Part shown: piece after piece, positions 1-5,840 of the stretch | Layout: every line of letters begins with the position of its first letter | Numbering within the stretch: position 1 is the stretch's first letter | Virus record (IMG/VR): IMGVR_UViG_3300027822_000033 | Location: 1 to 29,312 of that record | Reading direction: 5' to 3' (one strand) | Length of the DNA: 29,312 nt | DNA from: a virus | Translations under genes and position numbers: made by a program | The notes under the pieces: generated by a model | What the model was told of the DNA's origin: nothing | Databases searched by the model: none | The model's input: only the letters and a program-made list of their open reading frames with translations

Positions 1-444
1 ACTTATTCCACCAGATTCTTCTACCCAGTTATACTGTGGTGGTACAACTTTAGCTTCTATATTGCTAATTGTTTTTTGAACTTTTAATTTAAGCACTTCA
101 CCTTTTACATAAGGTTCAAGAATATTATTATATGTAAATTGCATAATTTTTGAGTTTATATAGTCATAGCGTATTTTATCCACACCACAAGAGCAATCAA
201 TCTTTTGTGATTGATCTACGAAGTATATTTCTATAATGGCCATTATTAAATATGACTTGTACACTTTGTTATTTTTCACTATTTCTACTACTAAGTTTTT
301 AAAGTCAGAATATTCAATAATACTCTTTATCTTGCTATTCTTTACAAGTTCTTTGACCTGTGCCCTTGTTCTTATACCCATATTATCATATTTACTGTAG
401 CTCCCCCAGTCCTCAGCACTTGTAGTTCCATATTCCATATTCAT
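1..444 (-). CDS. Hypothetical protein, 3' part beyond the window
   Basis: An open frame begins at an ATG whose first base is position 444. It overlaps the stop codon of the upstream M23 peptidase gene in an ATGA arrangement (441-444) and stays open for 148 codons to the left edge, so the C-terminus is missing. The visible part starts MNMEYGTTSAEDWG and is rich in Lys, Ile and Tyr. It has a hydrophobic stretch near residues 64-75 (YLIMAIIEIYFV) and a Cys-Ser-Cys at about 83-85. I recognise no family. The 4-bp overlap suggests translational coupling with the peptidase gene. The function is unknown. Confidence 0.7.
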   Translation of the reverse strand, partial: MNMEYGTTSAEDWGSYSKYDNMGIRTRAQVKELVKNSKIKSIIEYSDFKNLVVEIVKNNKVYKSYLIMAIIEIYFVDQSQKIDCSCGVDKIRYDYINSKIMQFTYNNILEPYVKGEVLKLKVQKTISNIEAKVVPPQYNWVEESGGIS

Positions 445-1067
445 AATTTAACCCACCTTAAAGGATCAACAAACACACCATCCGGTTTTTCTATAGATAA
501 GTGTAAATGTTCACCGGTTGACATTCCTGTGTTACCTTGTCTGCCTATAATACCCTTACTTCCAATTAGTTTGCCTTTACGATAAAACAAACCATCTTTT
601 AACACGTCACCCTCTTTGACATAAATAACTGACATGTGACCATAGCCACTTATCCAACCATCAGTGTGTTTTATTCTTACATATCCACCAAACAATTCAT
701 GTCCTTTATAATACCAATTAGGTACTGGCCAAACATCAAGTACTACTCCATCCTGTGCTATGGGTAATATCTCACAGTGCCAGTGGCCTACAATATCAAG
801 ACCTTTGTGTTTACCTGTTGTTACACCACCTGTGAAAGGGTTAAGTAACTCTCTATAACCAAATGGACTAGTCAATTTATCTAAATGGTGCATAGGACTA
901 GTATACTTGTACACACGTACTTTCTCTGCTTCTTCTTGTGCAAGTATAGAGTTAATAGTACCATGTAGCGCTTTAAGCTCTGCCTCTTGCTCTTTATCAC
1001 TTACCCAGTGACCTTGGATACTTGCTAAAGTAATTATAATTAACAATAGTACTAGTTCTTTGTTCAT
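441..1067 (-). CDS. Secreted M23-family (LytM-like) zinc metallopeptidase
   Basis: A 208-residue protein with an N-terminal hydrophobic export signal or membrane anchor (residues 4-18, ELVLLLIIITLASIQ) followed by an M23 peptidase domain. The zinc-binding motifs are clear: H87-K-G-L-D91, GYGH144 and H187-L-H189 in a TGEHLH context. The family cleaves peptide cross-links in peptidoglycan. The ribosome-binding site is AGGAG, about 8 nt before ATG 1067. It sits in a leftward operon of small unknown genes, not in the rightward lysis cassette some 25 kb away. A lysis endolysin that reaches the wall by the host export system is the simplest reading. A role in cell-wall remodelling or superinfection exclusion is also possible. 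The family call is firm and the role is inferred. Confidence 0.9.
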   Translation of the reverse strand: MNKELVLLLIIITLASIQGHWVSDKEQEAELKALHGTINSILAQEEAEKVRVYKYTSPMHHLDKLTSPFGYRELLNPFTGGVTTGKHKGLDIVGHWHCEILPIAQDGVVLDVWPVPNWYYKGHELFGGYVRIKHTDGWISGYGHMSVIYVKEGDVLKDGLFYRKGKLIGSKGIIGRQGNTGMSTGEHLHLSIEKPDGVFVDPLRWVKL

Positions 1068-1078
1068 TGCCCTGTCTC

Positions 1079-1300
1079 CTATGCCTCTAACACTATTTCT
1101 TTGATGAGGATTACTTCGTCACTATCATCAAAGTTCCATGTTGATCCATCTACAATAAACATTGCATTTCTTAGACCTTCAAACTCATTGTTTAATTTAA
1201 GCATTACTTCTACACTATCAGAATTGATGAACATTCCACCAGCTTTAATTTGACCAAATGATGTAATATGTTTTTCTACCGTTGTATGAATAGTTCTCAT
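1079..1300 (-). CDS. Small hypothetical protein (73 aa)
   Basis: A 73-residue acidic protein starting MRTIHTTVEKHITSFGQIKAG. The start ATG at 1300 overlaps the stop codon of the upstream gene (1297-1299), and the stop lies 11 nt before the peptidase start, so the gene is embedded in a tight leftward operon. The sequence is compact, with no signal peptide or membrane segment. The pattern GQIKAGGMFINSDS..EVMLKLN suggests a small beta-rich fold, but I recognise no family. There is no strong ribosome-binding site of its own, so translation is probably coupled to the upstream gene. Confidence 0.7.
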   Translation of the reverse strand: MRTIHTTVEKHITSFGQIKAGGMFINSDSVEVMLKLNNEFEGLRNAMFIVDGSTWNFDDSDEVILIKEIVLEA

Positions 1301-1506
1301 ATATCCAACCCAAACTCTGCCATTTCTACATCGCTAAACTCATGCCTATTTTGCATACGCTTTAAGCTAGCCTGTTCTCTTTTTATCTGGTCAAGTAGCT
1401 CTTGCCAATTGTCCACGGCCTCTTGCAATAGTTCTATATTCTCAGGATCTTCTAATACACCACCTGTTGTTATTGCGTAGTTTACATCATCTAATAAATC
1501 TTTCAT
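1297..1506 (-). CDS. Small acidic hypothetical protein (69 aa)
   Basis: I choose the ATG at 1506 (MKDLLDDVNYAITTGG), preceded by a good AAGGAG 7 nt upstream. The frame is open further up to 1575, but that extension only translates the GA-rich simple repeat as alternating Arg/Glu/Asp and is unlikely to be protein. The 69-residue product is strongly acidic at its N-terminus. Its middle is a predicted helix with coiled-coil character (ENIELLQEAVDNWQELLDQI). I do not recognise a family. It overlaps the next gene by 4 bp. Confidence 0.7.
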   Translation of the reverse strand: MKDLLDDVNYAITTGGVLEDPENIELLQEAVDNWQELLDQIKREQASLKRMQNRHEFSDVEMAEFGLDI

Positions 1507-1525
1507 TTCTATCTCCTTACCTCTA

Positions 1526-1562
1526 TCTGTGTCTGTCTCTCTGTCTCTCTCTCTCTCTCTCT
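1526..1562. repeat. CT/GA simple-sequence tract upstream of a small gene
   Basis: A run of CT dinucleotides with interspersed GT, ending in about nine consecutive CT units (1544-1562). Read leftward it is a polypurine GA tract lying 20-56 nt before the ATG at 1506, just upstream of its AAGGAG ribosome-binding site. It may form part of the mRNA leader or be a slippage-prone spacer. The same vocabulary recurs at 3403-3444. Confidence 0.8.
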
Positions 1563-1576
1563 GCCTCCCGTGCACT

Positions 1577-1873
1577 TTACAATATAAAGCCTAATGGCTC
1601 AATTACCTTTTCTAATTGTTTTTGAGTATCTAGTATATATACTTTTAATGGTGTTTCTTTGCGCTTGGCACAGTACAATTCAAAAGCACCGTCCGTTGTC
1701 AAATGATATTGATTACCATGATCATGTAATCTTAGTCTTGGATCAAGTCTATGTCCGTTTGGTTCTCTTGTTACTGTTGATTCTAACAAACTAGCTTGCT
1801 CTTCTGAGAGTTCAACGTATATGAACTTGCCATGTTTCCTTTGCCCTTTGCTCTTGGTGTAAAATACTGTCAT
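1577..1873 (-). CDS. Hypothetical protein (98 aa)
   Basis: A 98-residue protein starting MTVFYTKSKGQRKHGKFIYVEL, with AGAGG about 8 nt upstream of the ATG. The N-terminal third is basic. The rest is mixed, with a conserved-looking core LHDHGNQYHLTTDGAFELYCAKR that reads as paired beta strands. There is no signal peptide, membrane segment or Cys-based metal site. It sits between the helix-turn-helix gene and the small acidic gene of the same leftward operon. I do not recognise it. Confidence 0.75.
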   Translation of the reverse strand: MTVFYTKSKGQRKHGKFIYVELSEEQASLLESTVTREPNGHRLDPRLRLHDHGNQYHLTTDGAFELYCAKRKETPLKVYILDTQKQLEKVIEPLGFIL

Positions 1874-1887
1874 TTCTTTACCTCTTT

Positions 1888-2184
1888 TTAATTTATATGT
1901 TTTGTATACTCTTCTGCTTTTTCATTAAATCTTGTTACTAGGCCACTTGTCCCAGCTAAACAAAAATTATAGTCCGTTAATTCAGAAGCTAATATAACAA
2001 CTGTCCTTTTAATTTTTATAGCTTTTAATTTACCTGTTCTGTTACCTTTTAAAACTAATTTTCTAACTGCTTGCTCTGTGCGCTTTGTCAATTTTGCGAA
2101 AGTTGACACACTATAATATTTTGAACCATTTATGCTTATCACATTTTTGAGCGCTTGCTCTGTATCCATGCCCTTATTTACCAT
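1888..2184 (-). CDS. Helix-turn-helix DNA-binding protein (excisionase/MerR-like)
   Basis: I start the gene at ATG 2184 (MVNKGMDTEQALKNV), preceded by AGGAG with 7-nt spacing, which gives 98 residues. An upstream in-frame ATG at 2253 would add only repeat-derived Arg/Glu/Gln-rich sequence. ATG 2169 is an alternative. The segment YYSVSTFAKLTKRTEQAVRK followed by LKAIKIKRTVVILASELTDY has the layout of an excisionase or MerR-type winged helix-turn-helix: helix, tight turn, recognition helix with Arg/Lys, then a beta hairpin. It is the first gene of its leftward operon and lies next to the repeat-rich region 2254-3515, which could contain its targets. DNA binding is inferred from sequence shape only. 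Confidence 0.65.
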   Translation of the reverse strand: MVNKGMDTEQALKNVISINGSKYYSVSTFAKLTKRTEQAVRKLVLKGNRTGKLKAIKIKRTVVILASELTDYNFCLAGTSGLVTRFNEKAEEYTKHIN

Positions 2185-2262
2185 TCCCTCTCTCCTGTGC
2201 CCTGTGGCCTGTGCCATGGGCTCTCTCTGCCTTTCTGACTCTTGTCTCTCCATGTACCTATG

Positions 2263-2291
2263 ACCTTAACATTTCTATTAAATAATGTCAA
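2263..2291 (-). promoter_or_regulatory. Possible leftward promoter for the 2184 operon
   Basis: On the minus strand a perfect TTGACA (plus 2286-2291) is followed after 17 nt by TAAGGT (plus 2263-2268), a poor -10 match. The perfect -35 and its position before the first gene of the operon support it. The weak -10 lowers confidence and suggests an activator or a false hit. Confidence 0.35.
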
Positions 2292-2301
2292 GAGGTTTGA
2301 G

Positions 2302-2316
2302 TATACATTATGTATA
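2302..2316. promoter_or_regulatory. 15-bp palindrome, operator candidate
   Basis: TATACATTATGTATA has perfect 7-bp arms around one central base. It lies 10 bp upstream of the candidate leftward -35 element, where an operator or activator site would be expected. The base composition is AT-rich, so a chance palindrome is possible. Confidence 0.4.
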
Positions 2317-2378
2317 TTCATAAAAAAATATTTCTGATGGCTATTTAATATATGCTATAGGTCACAGGATAGTCAGTA

Positions 2379-2693
2379 ATGGAGATAATGGAGATATAGA
2401 ATGGAGCTAATAGAGATAATGGAGCTATAAAGTAGAGGTAATGGAGATAATGGAGATATAGAATGGAGATAATGGAGATAATAGAATGACACATATTGGA
2501 GATAATGGAGATAATTGAAATGGAGATAATGGAGATAATGGAGTCACTAATATTGGAGTTAATAGAGATAATGGAGGTGTTTATTAGTAATGATTCCTGT
2601 AATGGAGATAATGGAGATTTAAAAAGTGGAGATAATGGACATAATTATTTTGCTTGGTGGAGATAATGGAGATATTTTGAGAAATGGAGATAA
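2379..2693. repeat. TGGAGATAA repeat array (iteron-like)
   Basis: Twelve exact copies of GGAGATAA and several near copies (GGAGATAT, GGAGATTT, GGAGCTAA, AGAGATAA) lie within 315 bp, all in the same orientation. They usually come as pairs of directly abutting 9-bp units (TGGAGATAATGGAGATA) separated by 10-30 bp of AT-rich spacer. More copies lie outside the array: GGAGATAA at 3242, GGAGATAT near 3310 and 6255, and an inverted pair near 3170-3185. No convincing gene overlaps it, because frames through it only translate the repeat. Iterons for a replication initiator, or binding sites for a phage regulator, are the leading ideas. Confidence 0.9.
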
Positions 2694-3065
2694 ATTTTAT
2701 GTAACTTGTTACAGTGTAAGGAGTTACGGGGATTTGTGATTGGCTACTGGCCACAGGCTCGACTTGAAGTGCTATACATTTGAATGTACAGGGCCCTTGG
2801 CTATGGGCACAATCTATATACAAACATAAGAGTAACTTTGTATGATGAGCATTTTAGTAATGTAGGTGCTCAAGTCTAATGTAGTAGAGTTGAAGTAGAG
2901 TTATTGGATGTATTGGAGATCCTTGGCACTTTGTCAGTTTTTTTATATACAAAGTTGACACTCTTTTTTTGACCTTTTTTTGAGAGGCCTTAAAAAAAGT
3001 TGGATTTTTGCTATCATATTTGTGGTGTTGGTGACATCAGCCTGTACTTCTACGCTCTACTACAC

Positions 3066-3074
3066 TTATACACA
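3066..3074 (+). promoter_or_regulatory. DnaA-box-like 9-mer TTATACACA
   Basis: TTATACACA fits the relaxed bacterial DnaA box TTATNCACA. It is a single copy in a gene-free repeat-rich region, so it supports an origin there only weakly. Confidence 0.3.
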
Positions 3075-3130
3075 GGACACAGGATACATATCTCTGAAAT
3101 GACCCTTATAGGAGCTTTACAAAGTTGTTG

Positions 3131-3230
3131 ACAAAACATACAAAGTGAAATTGGAATGCCAACAAAAACCTCCAATATCTCCACTCAAAAATATACCTTA
3201 CTAAAATAGTCTTCATACAAAACATACAAA
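3131..3230 (+). repeat. 14-bp direct repeat ACAAAACATACAAA, two copies
   Basis: Exact copies at 3131-3144 and 3217-3230, 86 bp apart, inside the gene-free region. Their function is unknown. A 14-bp exact repeat is more than expected by chance even at this base composition, though AT-richness raises the background. Confidence 0.7.
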
Positions 3231-3402
3231 CTGTAGCGATTGGAGATAATAGAGATTTTAGAGAATGTTAAAATAAAAATAGCTTTTTTGGTCTAAATTA
3301 ACATTTTTATGGAGATATTGGAGATTTATTTCTACCCTTATTTTTGTCTAAATGTTCGTTTTTAGCTCAGCTCTGTTCTGTTAGTGTTCAGCCTTTATCC
3401 TT

Positions 3403-3444
3403 GTCTCTGTCTCTGTCTCTGTCTCTGTCTCTGTCTCTGTCTCT
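3403..3444. repeat. (GTCTCT)7 perfect hexamer microsatellite
   Basis: Seven perfect tandem GTCTCT units, then GGGGCACAGGGC. It lies just beyond the terminator of the leftward gene 3516-3941 and outside any credible gene. Such tracts are prone to slippage, so copy number may vary between isolates. A related CT tract lies at 1526-1562. Confidence 0.95.
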
Positions 3445-3458
3445 GGGGCACAGGGCAA

Positions 3459-3492
3459 ATAAAAAAGCCTACACTTACTATAAGTGTAGGCT
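3459..3492 (-). terminator. Strong rho-independent terminator of the 3516-3941 unit
   Basis: Read leftward, a perfect 12-bp stem AGCCTACACTTA/TAAGTGTAGGCT (plus 3466-3477 and 3481-3492, 3-nt loop) is followed at once by a run of six T (plus 3461-3466). It lies about 24 nt after the stop of the leftward gene at 3516 and should end its transcript. Confidence 0.92.
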
Positions 3493-3515
3493 CTGAATTA
3501 GTAGTTAATTACTAA

Positions 3516-3941
3516 TTATAATTCAGCATTTACAACTGGTACAAATCCTGTCCAGCCTCGGGGAGCATTTTCTCCTCTACCAGCAATAGAGTAATTGCCA
3601 TTTTCAAACTTAACCCATATTCTGTTTTCAGGTTCAGCTTTGATGAAATCTCTGATTTTTTTCTGCATTGTTGGCTGGCCATAGCCGAACTTTGTAAAGA
3701 TATCAATTGCAGAGACATCACCAGCAACCAGTAATTCTTTGAGTTCATTTGAAATCTGCATGCCCTGTGATCTTGCCCCCATGCCAGCAAGATATTTGAT
3801 TGCTTCCAGTACTTCACCAGTTAAGGCTTTTCCAGCTTCTGTTTCAAGATAAGCTTTGACAATTGCTTTCTTTGCTTTTCTTTTTTCTGTGAAAGCTGAG
3901 CCTTTTTTGTTCTCTTTTGTCTCTTCTTTTCCGAATGCCAT
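3516..3941 (-). CDS. Hypothetical protein in an isolated, heavily regulated unit (141 aa)
   Basis: A 141-residue protein starting MAFGKEETKENKKGSAFTEK, with a very basic N-terminal tail (residues 5-30), an acidic/helical middle, and a C-terminal part (TMQKKIRDFIKA...IWVKFENGNYSIAG) that could be a helix followed by a small beta wing. I recognise no family. DNA binding is a guess from the basic tail and wing-like end. The ribosome-binding site is AAGGA about 8 nt before the ATG. Its codons look less AT-rich than those of its neighbours, which may mean high expression or a different origin. It forms a single-gene unit with its own promoter, three inverted repeats at that promoter and a strong terminator. 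Confidence 0.8.
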   Translation of the reverse strand: MAFGKEETKENKKGSAFTEKRKAKKAIVKAYLETEAGKALTGEVLEAIKYLAGMGARSQGMQISNELKELLVAGDVSAIDIFTKFGYGQPTMQKKIRDFIKAEPENRIWVKFENGNYSIAGRGENAPRGWTGFVPVVNAEL

Positions 3942-3985
3942 TTTGTTTGTCCTTTGATGTTTTTGAACACCGTTTTTGATTTTTA

Positions 3986-4004
3986 GACTTGGTATACACC
4001 AGTC
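3986..4004. promoter_or_regulatory. 19-bp imperfect palindrome, operator candidate
   Basis: GACTTGGTATACACCAGTC pairs at seven of nine positions around its centre. It lies just downstream of the expected start of transcription of the 3941 gene (about +8 to +26), a common position for a repressor operator. Confidence 0.5.
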
Positions 4005-4012
4005 TTTAACTG

Positions 4013-4031
4013 TCTATGAGTCTATCATAGA
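4013..4031. promoter_or_regulatory. Inverted repeat TCTATGA/TCATAGA over the -10 element
   Basis: Perfect 7-bp arms (4013-4019, 4025-4031) with a 5-bp centre lie across the proposed -10 of the leftward promoter. This would suit a repressor site. Confidence 0.45.
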
Positions 4032-4047
4032 TACTTAATAGTGTCAA
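4019..4047 (-). promoter_or_regulatory. Leftward sigma70-type promoter for the 3941 gene
   Basis: On the minus strand TTGACA (plus 4042-4047), 17 nt, then TAGACT (plus 4019-4024). The -35 is perfect, the -10 matches four of six bases, and the spacing is ideal. The predicted start of transcription is near 4012, giving a leader of about 70 nt. Confidence 0.6.
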
Positions 4048-4069
4048 TGGAGTCCAAACCCATTGACAC
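4041..4069. promoter_or_regulatory. 10-bp inverted repeat carrying TTGACA in both arms
   Basis: GTGTCAATGG (4041-4050) and CCATTGACAC (4060-4069) are perfect arms around a 9-nt loop. The left arm contains the leftward -35. The right arm has a TTGACA facing right with no good -10. It is followed by a T-rich stretch on the plus strand. It could be an operator over the -35, or a hairpin acting on transcripts arriving from the 6035-4077 operon. Confidence 0.55.
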
Positions 4070-4076
4070 CATATTT

Positions 4077-4250
4077 TTAATTTTCTTGTTGATAAAAGCA
4101 AAACAACATCATTTCAATTAACAGTTTTGAGTCTACGTGATTGTACTGCTTTAGTTTACTGAAAACAGTATATTCACTATTTTTTATTTGACTATAAAAG
4201 TATGCTTTGTTACCATTGTTGTAGCTTTCTAATAAGCTATCTATGTTCAT
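4077..4250 (-). CDS. Small hypothetical protein (57 aa)
   Basis: This short frame starts at ATG 4250 (MNIDSLLESYNNGNKAYFYS) and ends with TAA at 4077. AAGGAAG lies about 6 nt before the start, and the start is 22 nt after the stop of the upstream gene. The product is 57 residues, rich in Tyr, Ser and Asn, and ends in a hydrophobic-aromatic stretch (LLIEMMLFCFYQQ). I recognise no family. The ribosome-binding site, operon position and codon use support a real gene, the last of its leftward operon. Confidence 0.7.
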   Translation of the reverse strand: MNIDSLLESYNNGNKAYFYSQIKNSEYTVFSKLKQYNHVDSKLLIEMMLFCFYQQEN

Positions 4251-4272
4251 TTTTTTCTTCCTTTATAATAGT

Positions 4273-4788
4273 TTAGTACGGTGTACCATTACTTAAAAAA
4301 GTGCAATGGTTATTTGTTATGGTTTCTACTATAGCTATATCACTTGTGTAATAATCATAACTATTATGTAAGCGTGTCAGAAAGCTATTTAACTTAGATT
4401 GTAGTAGACTATTGCACTTGTCATTATCAATATAATTTTTTGCTCTACTTCCACCGAAATATTGAGTCTCAATAGATATTCCTTCATAATCGATTATATT
4501 TCTAGCTTCCTTAGTTCTTAAGTCATAGCCTGAAGACTTTAGCAATAATGTAATGTCAATGACACTAGGCTTACCCATGTAGACATAATTTGATCGATCA
4601 AGATCGAAATAAAAACTATCACAAGTTACACCTATTTTTTCGAGTTCTATTATAAAGTCCTCATAGTCGAATGAATACCATTCATAATCTACATTGATGT
4701 CATAATTGTCTTGTATTATTTTTTGCTGTATTTCTTTAGACAATTCTTCAAGTTCATAAATTTTTTTTGTTTCTGTTATTACTTTCAT
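4273..4788 (-). CDS. Conserved phage-type hypothetical protein (171 aa)
   Basis: A 171-residue acidic, Tyr-rich protein. The N-terminus, YELEELSKEIQQKIIQDNYD followed by INVDYEWYSFDYEDFIIELEKIG, resembles a family of uncharacterised proteins I recall from many phages and prophages (helix, then a D-I-N-V-D-[YF]-x-W core, then a beta region with FYFDLDR). No function is established for it that I can name. AGGAG lies about 7 nt before the start. A 9-bp-stem hairpin lies between this gene and the one upstream. It is the fifth of six genes in its operon. Confidence 0.75.
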   Translation of the reverse strand: MKVITETKKIYELEELSKEIQQKIIQDNYDINVDYEWYSFDYEDFIIELEKIGVTCDSFYFDLDRSNYVYMGKPSVIDITLLLKSSGYDLRTKEARNIIDYEGISIETQYFGGSRAKNYIDNDKCNSLLQSKLNSFLTRLHNSYDYYTSDIAIVETITNNHCTFLSNGTPY

Positions 4789-4819
4789 CTTTCTCTCCTA
4801 TAAATTATTAAGATAACAA

Positions 4820-4847
4820 GGGGCACTGGACATATAGCCAGTGCCCT
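4820..4847 (-). terminator. Intercistronic hairpin, possible attenuator
   Basis: GGGCACTGG (4821-4829) pairs perfectly with CCAGTGCCC (4838-4846) around an 8-nt loop, in the 74-nt gap between two leftward genes. On the leftward transcript it is followed by CTTGTTATCTTAAT, U-rich but not a clean run, so partial termination or RNA processing is more likely than a full stop. Confidence 0.5.
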
Positions 4848-4862
4848 ATGTTCTATCAATAA

Positions 4863-5201
4863 TTAAAATAGCAAGTTGAGTTCGTTGATCCTATAAAATG
4901 GGACAATTTCGTTCTTTATACTGTCAGATACGAACCATTCAAAATCTTTCTGAAATACGTGTTGAGGTCTTCCATATAGTAAAGCGTTAAGCCTTGATTT
5001 TGTTGTTACTGACTTCCAGCCACCGTCATATAAGTATAAAGCATGGGTATGCTTTTTTATTTTAGCAATTAGATTGTTATATAAGTACACTTTTAAGTCG
5101 CTTTCATTATCGTATATTTCAACTTTTGTATTATCTTTTTTCCAATTCTTCCATTGATAAATCGCTTCTAACATTTCCTTTTCAATTATTCTCATTTTCA
5201 T
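4863..5201 (-). CDS. Hypothetical phage protein (112 aa)
   Basis: A 112-residue protein starting MKMRIIEKEMLEAIYQWKNW. The central part WKSVTTKSRLNALLYGRP followed by VFQKDFEWFV resembles, from memory, small early phage proteins in which a Trp-Lys-Ser-x-Thr-Thr-Lys-x-Arg-Leu-Asn core precedes a Gln/Trp-containing helix. No function is known to me. AGGAG sits close before the start. The stop is followed by the hairpin at 4820-4847. It is a member of the leftward early-type operon. Confidence 0.75.
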   Translation of the reverse strand: MKMRIIEKEMLEAIYQWKNWKKDNTKVEIYDNESDLKVYLYNNLIAKIKKHTHALYLYDGGWKSVTTKSRLNALLYGRPQHVFQKDFEWFVSDSIKNEIVPFYRINELNLLF

Positions 5202-5210
5202 TCTCTCCTT

Positions 5211-5681
5211 TCAATTTAGTTCTATATATCCGTTAAAGCTACACGCTTCACTCAATCCGTTTATTGTATCAAGTCTATCATTTTTAAACCTGTCAAAATA
5301 TCCATTGCCCTGTAAATGAATATCATCATTATTATAATATTTACTGTAGACAGCTTGTTCATCAAAATTGATTATGCCGTGATTAGAATAAACAAATTGT
5401 ATTGTTCTAACATCAATATTTGACTTTTTATACTGTTCACTGTCAATTCGATGTTCAGATATTCTTATTCTTCTAGGAAGTCCAAAGTATAACATATTAA
5501 CATTATGTAATACTACGCGTGTAAAATTGCTATTACTGCATTGTAAGTCATTCTTTTTAAAGTAGTACTTTTCTGTCCCCTTATTATCTTTATACAATAG
5601 GACTAATCCATATCTATAAAGATACCCTGTCAAATTGTAGTTTACATGTTTTTTTAATACTTGTTTAATGGTCATTTTCAT
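5211..5681 (-). CDS. Hypothetical protein (156 aa)
   Basis: A 156-residue Tyr/Asn-rich protein starting MKMTIKQVLKKHVNYNLTGY. The start at 5681 lies inside the end of the upstream 57-aa gene (17-bp overlap), with AGGAG about 5 nt before it. A second ATG two codons on is an alternative. The sequence has alternating strand-like segments (LVLLYKDNKGTEKYYFKK) and no signal peptide, metal site or recognisable enzyme motif. I do not recognise the family. Position suggests an early host-takeover function, which is only inference. Confidence 0.7.
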   Translation of the reverse strand: MKMTIKQVLKKHVNYNLTGYLYRYGLVLLYKDNKGTEKYYFKKNDLQCSNSNFTRVVLHNVNMLYFGLPRRIRISEHRIDSEQYKKSNIDVRTIQFVYSNHGIINFDEQAVYSKYYNNDDIHLQGNGYFDRFKNDRLDTINGLSEACSFNGYIELN

Positions 5682-5838
5682 TTTCTCCTTTTAATTTATC
5701 GAAATAACTATCATAACAGAAATCGTAGTCTTCTTCAAGCCATGTAATATCAGTATCTGATAATTTTAAATCATAATCTAAAATACTGATATGACTTGAT
5801 AAATTGTCAATTTTAATATTCAATTCATTAGTCTGCAT
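5665..5838 (-). CDS. Small acidic hypothetical protein (57 aa)
   Basis: A 57-residue frame from ATG 5838 (MQTNELNIKIDNLSSHISIL) to TAA at 5665. It is preceded by AAGGAGGTG, the strongest Shine-Dalgarno sequence in this operon. The product is very acidic in the middle (DTDITWLEEDYDFCYD) and ends GENENDH. It overlaps the next gene by 17 bp and starts 3 nt after the stop of the 5841-6035 gene. No family is recognised. Very acidic small early phage proteins sometimes act as DNA mimics or inhibitors, but nothing here shows that. Confidence 0.7.
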   Translation of the reverse strand: MQTNELNIKIDNLSSHISILDYDLKLSDTDITWLEEDYDFCYDSYFDKLKGENENDH

Positions 5839-5840
5839 TG

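Larger units (their letters stand above)
2694..3402. other. Gene-free AT-rich region with scattered short repeats
   Basis: No gene is supportable here. The region holds CACAGG words (2753, 3072-3081), homopolymer T and A blocks with a T7/A7 inverted repeat around AGGCCT at 2974-2999, a 14-bp direct repeat (3131-3144 and 3217-3230), a DnaA-box-like 9-mer at 3066-3074, and stray copies of the GGAGATA motif in both orientations. Together with the array to its left this could be a replication origin. That is inference. Confidence 0.5.

Noticed and set aside
1506-1575. N-terminal extension of the 1297 gene
   Set aside because: It only translates the GA repeat as Arg/Glu/Asp, and a good ribosome-binding site precedes ATG 1506.
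2185-2253. N-terminal extension of the helix-turn-helix gene
   Set aside because: It translates CACAGG-type repeats, and AGGAG precedes ATG 2184.
2379-2693. CRISPR array
   Set aside because: The units are 9 bp, abutting or with irregular short spacers, not 23-40 bp repeats with uniform unique spacers, and no cas gene is present.
2254-2823. Long leftward frames through the TGGAGATAA array (for example 2584-2823)
   Set aside because: The protein is mainly a translation of the repeat, with no ribosome-binding site and no plausible composition.
2974-2999. T7/A7 inverted repeat as a terminator
   Set aside because: The stem is only A-T pairs with a 10-nt centre containing AGGCCT, and there is no gene ending next to it.
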